Shown: piece by piece, positions 1 through 4,979 of the stretch
Position numbering within the stretch: position 1 is the first letter of the stretch
Layout: the number at the start of each line of letters is the position of its first letter
Assembly: GCA_016787375.1 (NCBI GenBank)
Contig: JAEUUM010000050.1
Location: 1-5,020 of the forward strand
Source of the DNA: Saprospiraceae bacterium
Lineage (GTDB): Bacteria; Bacteroidota; Bacteroidia; Chitinophagales; Saprospiraceae
Direction of reading: 5' to 3'
Length of the DNA stretch: 5,020 nucleotides
Translations under genes and position numbers: made by a program
The notes under the pieces: model-generated
The model's database searches: none
What the model was told of the DNA's origin: nothing
What the model saw: only the letters and a program-made list of their open reading frames with translations

Positions 1-570
1 TTGATCCAACACCCACCAGCCACCAGATTTGTTTTTACATGCTGATAAATAGCCGGTTAAAAATGTATCACTTTTTTCATGAATTTTTGACGCCTCATAC
101 TCATTATTTACACTTATTACATTTTGCTTTGTTGAGAAATAATTTACTTCAACATTGGGTACAATCTCTCTAATTACATTTTTATAAATGATGTTCACGC
201 CTCCTTCAGGTTTTGGGAGGAGAATCATGCCCTGGTTTGTTACTAAACCAAAGTAGCAATAGTCATTATTAAATCCTAAATCAAAAGAATCTTTCGTAAA
301 AAGTATCTTTCCATTCGGATCAGCAAAGGTACATCCATTACCATACATCCATAATGAATCCTGATCATCTGTAATATAAAATGGGTTCTCATCAAAAGGA
401 AAAGGAGATGTAAATGTTTTAATGCCTGGTGGGTTATCTCTAAAATCCATTATTTGAGAATACCCAAGGTCACTACCGCTTAATATGGCTTTATTGATTC
501 TTTGCCCAATACTAAATGAGGTGACTGAAAGAATTAGCCACCCGATTAAAAAAATTATTTGTTTTTTCAT
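1..570 (-). CDS. N-terminal part of a secreted propeller-type protein (3' end outside window)
   Basis: The frame is open for 190 codons from ATG at 570-568 to the window edge, so the C-terminal part is missing. Residues 1-22 look like a signal peptide: MKKQ, then a hydrophobic stretch (IIFLIGWLILSV), with possible cleavage after SFSIG. Around residues 80-91 is GCTFADPNGKILF, around 112-122 NQGMILLPKPE, and around 174-189 LSACKNKSGGWWVLD. From memory these match the order 'ANGNLLFYTDG ... PKPG ... HANGRDWWVL' found near the start of many large Bacteroidota secreted proteins with a propeller-like N-terminal domain and a C-terminal sorting domain. No such sorting domain can be seen here because the gene is cut. 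The start is supported by the signal peptide and by an ATGA overlap with the stop of the upstream beta-helix gene, which suggests translational coupling. Secretion is well supported. The family is inferred from these motifs, and the substrate is unknown. Confidence 0.85.
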   Translation of the reverse strand, partial: MKKQIIFLIGWLILSVTSFSIGQRINKAILSGSDLGYSQIMDFRDNPPGIKTFTSPFPFDENPFYITDDQDSLWMYGNGCTFADPNGKILFTKDSFDLGFNNDYCYFGLVTNQGMILLPKPEGGVNIIYKNVIREIVPNVEVNYFSTKQNVISVNNEYEASKIHEKSDTFLTGYLSACKNKSGGWWVLDQ

Positions 571-3017
571 CTAACAAATATCTTTTCAGTTGAAACAATA
601 CTTGTCTTGGAATAACCAATCAGAATGTATATTCCTGGTATCAGTGAATGATCCAACATCAATTTTTCTTTTTCTGTTTTAACGTCTAAATTAGAAAGTT
701 GTCTTATTGGCATACCAAGGAAGTTATACAAGGTATAATGATCTATTGAACTAGCTGCTGGCTTTTCAGCATTTGGTTTACTTTCTCTTTCATAAAGAGT
801 ACACTCATTTGTAAAATGTAAATCATACAGACCACCAAGAAGCGATTGTGCTTGATATACTGCTCTGCCTCCGGTTATCGGGCATTGCAAAGCTATAGAT
901 GACAAATAAGTAGAATCTAATGTAGTAATGCTGTCGTTTTTGATATAATTCAGGTAGATTCGATTGAAATATTTCTGGTTTGTCTGTGGCAATAATGTTG
1001 TGGCAATATTATAATTATACGACAATAATCCAGGTATCATTGCATCAATTGAGTCTTGTCTGTTTGATTGAAGATTAAAACGCATGGTACTTAAAGAATC
1101 AATAATGGATTTAAGTGCTAAGAATCTAGCGGATGGGCTATAAAACAAAATTGCATTTTGAACATCAACACATGAACTTGTATCGATTAGTGTAGCCATT
1201 GAATCGAGTGTTCCACCAAAATTTTCCATTTGAGTTTGGTATAATCCGGTTACGCTATTAATCAAACTGTCTAAATCATAATAATAACGCATGGGGTCGC
1301 TTGATTGACTTCCAACAAATGCTGAGGTAGAATTATTTACACCATTCGACCTATACCAATCATACATCCTGCGCTCAATATTCCATCTTCCGTCCGCAGA
1401 AAAATCCAATGAATCAAGCAAATCATGATAAGCTGATAGATTAATATCATCATTGGTTAAGCTTGCATCGCTGCATTCAAAAGCAAAATTCGGATCTTTG
1501 CAATTGAAGGTTGTTAAATTGGATGGGGTAAACCATCCATTATAATTGGAACTAAAACTTGGAAAATGTCCGGTAATGTTGGGATTTGCTAAAAATTTTG
1601 AATATTCAGAATCCTTATCTTTGGAATTATAATCAATGGCACCATACCCTGAACTTAATGTACCCGTAAAAACATTGCCATGCAAATAATTAAAATCTGC
1701 CGGTTGAGGGCCGGTAATGGCGTATTGAAAGTTAGATGCACCATATACCAAGTCAGTACTGCCTGACTGCAATGCATTGCTCTTTATATATGATTTATCA
1801 CAATCACCCAAAATATTCAATCCAATACCGTGTACAACTGCGTCATTGCATTGTACAGAAGAATGCGGAATGGCTTCAAGGTAAATACCATTGTTAACAA
1901 AAGAAATATCATTACAATTCATAGTATTCCTAAATCCACCCGTTGCTCTTATTGCATTATTATACCCTTGACCAATAATGCGGTTACTCAAAAAATCAAC
2001 ATCACTGACGCTACTAAATCGCACTACCGGATCAGTAAAATTTAAAGGATTATTCGAAGGATATGAATCAAAAGTGTTATTCCGAATCAACCAACTTGGA
2101 TGTAGGGAAGGTATACTATTATTGATTAACAAAGAAGTGCCAGCCATATTATCTCTTTTATATAGCATGGAGGCATTGGGACCTGAAATGGTTTCGTGAT
2201 TTTTAATGCTAAGTGTGTTTTTGGGATTAAGAAACAAATTTATACCATTATGATTGAATCCCACATAATTTTGTTCAATTAGAGTATTGTCAGAAACAGT
2301 AGATTTGTACTCGATAAAATTTTGGTCGAGATCATCATTTTCAATTCCAAATCCTCTAAGCAAGGTAGATTCAACATTTCGTACGGTTAAGTTTCCTGTT
2401 ATCCACTTGAATACATATGTATTATGCGATGACCACAGTTTTGTATTGCCGCTTGCTGCTACTAATATATTAGACATGAAACCCCTGTTGGCAATGTAAT
2501 TGCCAAAAAACAAATTTGAATTTTGAAATAATAATAAACCTAATTTGTTTGCTTGGATGCCATTTGTATTATTTTGAAATTTATTTAACGCTGCAAACGC
2601 CGGTGCTACCAATATAGTGGCTTGAATCAAAGAATTACTCATATCATTTACTTCTATTCCAATAGTTGCATTTACTGTTTCTAACAACTGCGACTTTTGG
2701 ACAAACTCGTTCCCTAATATTACATTTTTAACAATTCGTGGAGTAGATTTTGATGGTATAACAACCCCTTTTGCATTATTCTTAAAATTATTATTAACAA
2801 TAACTTGATCTCCAACTTCAGAATTGTCAAGCTGAATGCCATTTCTGCTATCCTCAATTAGATTTCGTTGCATATTAATTTGACCTCCTAGTGTGACATC
2901 AATTCTATCCCATAATTTTTCACAACCGTGTATATAAGCCGATCTTAGGTTAAAAGTAACTCCATTATTAACGGTAATTCTGGCGTCATCACCCATAATA
3001 ATGTTTGAATTTTGCAA
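567..3017 (-). CDS. T9SS-sorted right-handed beta-helix protein, main fragment (N-terminus separated by an in-frame TGA)
   Basis: This frame gives 816 residues from a TTG at 3017-3015, and it is open for 13 more codons back to the TGA at 3059-3057. Residues 1-500 look like a parallel beta-helix, with recurrent N-rich turns and short strands (NNNFKNNAKG near 75-84, KFQNNTNG near 146-153, CNDISFVNNG near 368-377). Residues 520-700 look helical and rich in D, L and S. QCPITGG with VY (711-721) is a pattern I associate with these proteins. The last ~60 residues are a type A T9SS sorting domain: LYNFLGMPIRQL (763-774), LIPGIYILIGYS (792-803), ending KIFVR. The product should be exported by Sec, carried across the outer membrane by T9SS, and anchored or released at the surface. 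The TTG is unlikely to be the true start: it has no signal peptide, and the codons upstream (DEDYTFGTFSN) read as the first rung of the helix. The ligand is unknown; adhesion or glycan binding is only a guess. Confidence 0.85.
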   Translation of the reverse strand: MQNSNIIMGDDARITVNNGVTFNLRSAYIHGCEKLWDRIDVTLGGQINMQRNLIEDSRNGIQLDNSEVGDQVIVNNNFKNNAKGVVIPSKSTPRIVKNVILGNEFVQKSQLLETVNATIGIEVNDMSNSLIQATILVAPAFAALNKFQNNTNGIQANKLGLLLFQNSNLFFGNYIANRGFMSNILVAASGNTKLWSSHNTYVFKWITGNLTVRNVESTLLRGFGIENDDLDQNFIEYKSTVSDNTLIEQNYVGFNHNGINLFLNPKNTLSIKNHETISGPNASMLYKRDNMAGTSLLINNSIPSLHPSWLIRNNTFDSYPSNNPLNFTDPVVRFSSVSDVDFLSNRIIGQGYNNAIRATGGFRNTMNCNDISFVNNGIYLEAIPHSSVQCNDAVVHGIGLNILGDCDKSYIKSNALQSGSTDLVYGASNFQYAITGPQPADFNYLHGNVFTGTLSSGYGAIDYNSKDKDSEYSKFLANPNITGHFPSFSSNYNGWFTPSNLTTFNCKDPNFAFECSDASLTNDDINLSAYHDLLDSLDFSADGRWNIERRMYDWYRSNGVNNSTSAFVGSQSSDPMRYYYDLDSLINSVTGLYQTQMENFGGTLDSMATLIDTSSCVDVQNAILFYSPSARFLALKSIIDSLSTMRFNLQSNRQDSIDAMIPGLLSYNYNIATTLLPQTNQKYFNRIYLNYIKNDSITTLDSTYLSSIALQCPITGGRAVYQAQSLLGGLYDLHFTNECTLYERESKPNAEKPAASSIDHYTLYNFLGMPIRQLSNLDVKTEKEKLMLDHSLIPGIYILIGYSKTSIVSTEKIFVR

Positions 3018-3056
3018 ATTACTGAATGTTCCAAAAGTATAATCTTCGTCAATTAT

Positions 3057-3596
3057 TCAATTGCCGGTTATTCTAACCCATTGTGGTTGAGTAGCAGATA
3101 AATTGGAAGGGAGCAAAAGGTCACCTATGTTTTGATTTACGTCAGTCAATAAAGTTGTTCCGGTGATTGTTTGTATTGCCGGGATTATGATGGGTGGTCC
3201 TGAACAACTAATTCCCTGTTGAACAGCAGTAGAATAAAAATATTTTATTGGTACTTCTGTTTGCTTAGATAAATCTTCTAATTCAATCTTGAAACAAACT
3301 TCTGTGTAACCGTCAGAGACTGGCTCTACAAAATTTGAACAAAATGACCCAGAATCACATCCTGAATTATTAAAGTCATCTACCTCAGTATAGCTTGCGT
3401 TCGATAAACTATTGGGTATGGAAAAGTAGAATGGATAGCCATTTCCACTTCCTACTATAATTAAACAAACTTCAATTTCTCCACTTTCACAACCAATCCT
3501 ATTACCGTTGAATGTATAAGTTATATTTACTCCTGGTATTTCGCATTGAGCCAAAAGTTTTTGGTTGATTATTAACAGAAACACCACAATAACCAA
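3057..3596 (-). CDS. N-terminal domain fragment of the same beta-helix protein
   Basis: This 179-codon frame runs from a TTG at 3596-3594 to TGA at 3059-3057. It begins with a hydrophobic stretch (VIVVFLLII) and LLAQ followed by Cys, which is the core and cleavage region of a signal peptide but lacks the usual positive N-region. The mature part has six cysteines in its first ~75 residues (CEIPG, GCESGEIEVC, GCDSGSFC) and a strand-rich pattern like an Ig-like or DUF11-type domain, though I do not recognise a specific family. It ends ITGTTLLTDVNQNIG ... WVRITGN and then stops. The beta-helix frame resumes immediately in the same phase, so I read this as the N-terminal domain of the 567-3017 protein, not a separate gene. 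The likely real start is ATG at 3678-3676, which is out of frame because of the G7 tract at 3608-3614. Confidence 0.7.
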   Translation of the reverse strand: MVIVVFLLIINQKLLAQCEIPGVNITYTFNGNRIGCESGEIEVCLIIVGSGNGYPFYFSIPNSLSNASYTEVDDFNNSGCDSGSFCSNFVEPVSDGYTEVCFKIELEDLSKQTEVPIKYFYSTAVQQGISCSGPPIIIPAIQTITGTTLLTDVNQNIGDLLLPSNLSATQPQWVRITGN

Positions 3597-3607
3597 ATTA
3601 TATACTA

Positions 3608-3614
3608 CCCCCCC
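3608..3614 (-). repeat. G7 homopolymer tract at the signal-peptide frameshift
   Basis: Seven consecutive C on the plus strand (G on the coding strand) lie 64-70 bases after the first base of the ATG at 3678. The tract sits exactly where the frame of the charged N-region must join the frame of the hydrophobic core. Loss of one G (or gain of two) restores the joined signal peptide. It stands out in this AT-rich sequence. Homopolymer runs of this kind change length by slippage during replication and are also prone to sequencing error. Confidence 0.75.
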
Positions 3615-3718
3615 GCAGAGAGGAAATTAAATTCTGTAATAATTTGGATTCTTTTAGGTAATTCTGTTTTGTTTTCATGATATACAGTTTTTAAGATTGG
3701 AAATAGTAAACTTGCCGT

Positions 3719-3747
3719 AATATAGTGATTTTTAGGGTAGTTGTCAA
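3719..3747 (-). promoter_or_regulatory. Promoter of the beta-helix / propeller protein operon
   Basis: On the minus strand TTGACA (3747-3742) is followed after exactly 17 bp by TATATT (3724-3719). Transcription would start near 3712, about 35 nt before the ATG at 3678. Both hexamers are near-perfect to the general sigma-70 consensus. The primary sigma factor of Bacteroidota prefers a -33 TTG and a -7 TAnnTTTG, and this site satisfies the TTG but only partly the -7 motif (TATATTAC). Its position supports the ATG at 3678 as the natural start of the beta-helix gene. No terminator is seen between this gene and the next, so it probably drives both. Confidence 0.6.
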
Positions 3748-3789
3748 GGGGAAAATGAAGTTTTGTCGGATATTGGCAAAAATTGTATG

Positions 3790-3877
3790 GCAATTGCTGA
3801 ATCGTGGAATTGCAGAGCTGTTGAACTGCCGAATCGTCAAATCGTGAAAATTCGGAACTGTGGAATCGTTCAATGTC
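3790..3877. repeat. Degenerate 8-bp tandem repeat, 11 units (consensus NNAATCGT)
   Basis: The bases fall into eleven consecutive octamers of form NN plus a conserved hexamer. In order the hexamers are AATTGC, AATCGT, AATTGC, AGCTGT, AACTGC, AATCGT, AATCGT, AAATTC, AACTGT, AATCGT, AATGTC. The phase never slips over 88 bp. The two linker bases vary freely while the hexamer changes mainly by transitions (C/T in positions 3-4 and 6). On the minus strand the unit reads ACGATTNN. The array lies about 43 bp upstream of the -35 element and ends 11 bp from the IS-like end at 3889. A period of 8 is not a codon multiple, so it is not protein repeat coding. Confidence 0.75.
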
Positions 3878-3888
3878 GAGCTTTTCCA

Positions 3889-3923
3889 ATGCCTTGGGTC
3901 CACTTTCTTGGGGAACTCTATTA
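3889..3923 (-). repeat. Inverted copy of the IS-like terminal sequence (left)
   Basis: Read on the minus strand from 3923, this begins TAATAGAGTTCCCC and continues to AAAGTGGACCCAAGG. It matches the plus-strand sequence starting at 4980 at 30 of 35 positions, without gaps. The shared core TAGA.TTCCCC...AAAGTGGAC looks like an IS3-family terminal repeat, whose outer tip would be at about 3920 with the body toward lower coordinates. No transposase is present on that side, only the octamer array and the operon promoter, so it would be a solo or remnant end. It could instead be the left boundary of a cassette spanning 3889-5014. Confidence 0.6.
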
Positions 3924-3976
3924 CACAATAAGTAAACAGGAACAATTACAAGACCAACAGCAATGCATGGCCTTTT

Positions 3977-4309
3977 TTAATCCAATTCCAAACTATCCAC
4001 AATATCTTTAAGCTCGTTAGGTTTTAGGTCTTCTTTTTCACCTTTGTCGTAAATGGTAAGGAGATAAACCGTTTCGGTTACTATATACAAATAAGTGATA
4101 ACTCTTGCACCACCACTTTTTCCCTTTCCTTTACTACCAATAGCCAAACGAATTTTATAGCAGTTGTTGCCAATAAAAGTACCACTTTCAGGTTTTTGGG
4201 CAATCTCTTCAATAAATTCAGCAAATTCATTTTTGAGTGAAGGAAATCTCCTGGCTAGTCGTTTGAGTTCTTTCTCAAAGCGATGGGTCGGGATAATATT
4301 ATAACTCAT
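3977..4309 (-). CDS. RelE/ParE-family toxin of a type II toxin-antitoxin system
   Basis: The protein has 110 residues, the usual length for this superfamily. Known relatives are either ribosome-dependent mRNA endonucleases (RelE, HigB) or gyrase inhibitors (ParE), and the sequence alone does not settle which applies here. Residues 8-38 form the expected two N-terminal helices (THRFEKELKRLARRFPSL ... EFIEEIA). A basic strand-loop follows, KIRLAIGSKGKGKSGGARV (52-70), close to the K-GKSGG-R signature of HigB2/RelE-like toxins. The final strand is VYLLTIYDKGEKEDL (81-95), with a Tyr-Asp-Lys where related toxins carry functional residues. The ATG lies inside the end of the antitoxin gene (11-bp overlap), which supports this start and implies coupled translation with antitoxin made first. 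It ends in TAA at 3979-3977, with no clear hairpin terminator after it. It appears intact. Confidence 0.9.
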   Translation of the reverse strand: MSYNIIPTHRFEKELKRLARRFPSLKNEFAEFIEEIAQKPESGTFIGNNCYKIRLAIGSKGKGKSGGARVITYLYIVTETVYLLTIYDKGEKEDLKPNELKDIVDSLELD

Positions 4310-4508
4310 TAAGAAGCTCTTTAGCCGTGTTTAGTTTAATTTTACCTTTTTTGTGCAGACGCACCACTTCGGCGGCTTCTTTTAAATCCTCCCAAAGTTC
4401 AACCTTGGCTGCACTCATAGGTTTAACCTTTTTTACGAAAGAAAGGCTCTTTAAAACTTTCATTGCAAAAGTTGCCTCATTATCAGGTATATCAATTAAT
4501 ACTTTCAT
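4299..4508 (-). CDS. Antitoxin partner of the RelE/ParE toxin
   Basis: This small acidic and basic protein has 69 residues and lies directly upstream of the toxin, overlapping it by 11 bp, the standard antitoxin-first order. It starts with a short strand (MKVLIDIPDNEATFAMKVLKS), has a basic segment FVKKVKP near residues 24-30, and ends in a helical tail WEDLKEAAEVV ... NTAKELLNEL (39-69) that would be expected to wrap around the toxin. The pattern 'IPDN ... FVKK ... WEDLKEA ... LHKKGKIKL ... LLNEL' is familiar to me from Bacteroidota antitoxins beside RelE/ParE toxins, but I cannot assign it confidently to a DNA-binding fold. The ATG at 4508-4506 is the only sensible start, and no Shine-Dalgarno sequence is seen, as expected for the phylum. 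Autoregulation with the toxin is the usual behaviour of such pairs and is inferred here. Confidence 0.85.
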   Translation of the reverse strand: MKVLIDIPDNEATFAMKVLKSLSFVKKVKPMSAAKVELWEDLKEAAEVVRLHKKGKIKLNTAKELLNEL

Positions 4509-4536
4509 CGTATCTTTTATTAAATTCTCATTATAT

Positions 4537-4839
4537 TTATAACGCTCCTTTCAGCCATCTATTGGCATAAGTGTTGTCTCTGATTTTTCGTATAGAAGTT
4601 ATTTTATAATTCGTCTGATTCTTCCATAAACGGACTTTCTCCAAAAACGGTTCATTTACTGTGTTTACTCCTGTTCCGTAGTGTTTAGCTTCGAAAAACT
4701 TAATTACATTTTTATCTAAAACAGAAACTATAAACTGTAAAACATTCATTGGCGGGTCACTTGCTTCTTTATATTCGGTTATATTGGACTTGATTCTTAG
4801 AAAGTTTATCGTCAACTTTTTGTTGATAAAGCCCTTCAC
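4537..4839 (-). CDS. Hypothetical protein of 100 residues (possibly truncated)
   Basis: A frame of 100 codons runs from GTG at 4839-4837 to TAA at 4539-4537, with only seven codons between the GTG and the in-frame TAA upstream (4860-4858) and no ATG there. An alternative start is the internal ATG at MNVLQF, about residue 31. The composition looks coding: a mixed helix/strand central part VLQFIVSVLDKNVIKFFEAKH is followed by a basic end (KITSIRKIRDNTYANRWLKGAL). No signal peptide or membrane segment is evident, and I do not recognise a family. It ends 28 bp before the antitoxin start on the same strand, so it may be cotranscribed with the toxin-antitoxin pair. The lack of a good start and its position next to an IS-like end allow that it is a remnant of a longer gene. 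Confidence 0.45.
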   Translation of the reverse strand: MKGFINKKLTINFLRIKSNITEYKEASDPPMNVLQFIVSVLDKNVIKFFEAKHYGTGVNTVNEPFLEKVRLWKNQTNYKITSIRKIRDNTYANRWLKGAL

Positions 4840-4896
4840 TTTGCGGATAATTTTAATTTACTCTGAACTAACAATTCCTAACAAATTATGAGCCTG

Positions 4897-4926
4897 AAAA
4901 GTTACAAAATATGACAAAATAGTCAA
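4897..4926 (-). promoter_or_regulatory. Possible Bacteroidota-type promoter upstream of the 4537-4839 ORF
   Basis: On the minus strand, TTG (4926-4924, within TTGAC) is followed after 19 bp by TAACTTTT (4904-4897). This differs from the Bacteroidota -7 consensus TAnnTTTG only at the last base, and the spacing fits the usual 19-21 bp. It would start transcription near 4890, about 50 nt before the GTG at 4839, and could serve the ORF and the toxin-antitoxin genes. In AT-rich DNA such matches also arise by chance. Confidence 0.35.
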
Positions 4927-4930
4927 TTTT

Positions 4931-4953
4931 CATGAATATGGTGCATGAATATG
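4931..4953. repeat. 10-bp direct repeat CATGAATATG, two copies 13 bp apart
   Basis: CATGAATATG occurs at 4931-4940 and again at 4944-4953, separated by GTG. The unit is partly palindromic (CAT..ATG). The pair begins 4 bp upstream of the -33 element of the possible promoter at 4897-4926. The position would suit an activator or operator site, but no regulator is identified. Confidence 0.5.
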
Positions 4954-4979
4954 CAACACTAATTTCTTAAAGTTAGGAA

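Larger units (their letters stand above)
567..3678 (-). pseudogene. Whole beta-helix/T9SS gene, interrupted by a frameshift in a G7 tract and one in-frame TGA
   Basis: From ATG at 3678-3676 the reading is MKTKQNYLKESKLLQNLISS, then LRGGSI and stop (TAA at 3600-3598), 26 codons in all. If the G7 run on the coding strand had six G, the same ATG would read on as LRGVVYNLVIVVFLLIINQ then KLLAQ and Cys. That is a complete signal peptide with a charged N-region, hydrophobic core and cleavage site, joined to the 3057-3596 frame. That frame and the 567-3017 frame are in the same phase and separated only by the TGA at 3059-3057. One G deletion plus a sense codon at the TGA therefore gives one protein of 1036 residues: signal peptide, cysteine-containing N-domain, beta-helix, helical region, T9SS domain. 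The promoter at 3719-3747 lies 35-40 bp upstream of this ATG. It could be a decaying pseudogene, a phase-variable gene in the off state, or an intact gene with two base-call errors. The long intact remainder argues that any loss is recent. Confidence 0.65.
3597..3976. other. Intergenic stretch between the beta-helix gene and the toxin gene
   Basis: No independent protein-coding gene is convincing here apart from the 5' end of the beta-helix gene (3597-3678). From right to left it holds a short spacer after the toxin stop, an IS-like inverted end (3889-3923), an 8-bp-period repeat array (3790-3877), a promoter (3719-3747), a leader without a Shine-Dalgarno sequence, and the out-of-frame ATG segment with its G tract. 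Frames crossing the repeat array are open on both strands, but their protein sequence simply follows the repeat. Confidence 0.7.

Noticed and set aside
1830..2499. Plus-strand frames of 70-73 codons inside the beta-helix gene
   Set aside because: They are antisense shadows of a long, well-supported coding region and have no recognisable content.
3057..3059. Alternative genetic code with TGA as a sense codon
   Set aside because: The beta-helix gene itself ends at a TGA right after a canonical T9SS terminus (KIFVR), and that TGA overlaps the next gene's ATG. Trp codons in the clear genes are TGG.
3790..3877. CRISPR array
   Set aside because: The period is 8 bp with degenerate units and two-base linkers, far from the repeat and spacer lengths of CRISPR.
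3605..3945. Two overlapping minus-strand frames (107 and 84 codons) upstream of the beta-helix gene
   Set aside because: They cross the IS-like end, the 8-bp repeat array and the promoter. Their residues mirror the repeat, and no family or sensible start supports them.
3924..3976. Terminator after the toxin gene
   Set aside because: There is a T run on the plus strand but no GC-rich stem before a T run in the direction of toxin transcription.
3763..4011. Plus-strand frame of 82 codons
   Set aside because: It translates the same octamer array and IS-like end, then runs into the 3' end of the toxin gene on the opposite strand.
4327..4542. Plus-strand frame of 71 codons opposite the antitoxin
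   Set aside because: It is antisense to the antitoxin, whose place and overlap with the toxin are strongly supported.
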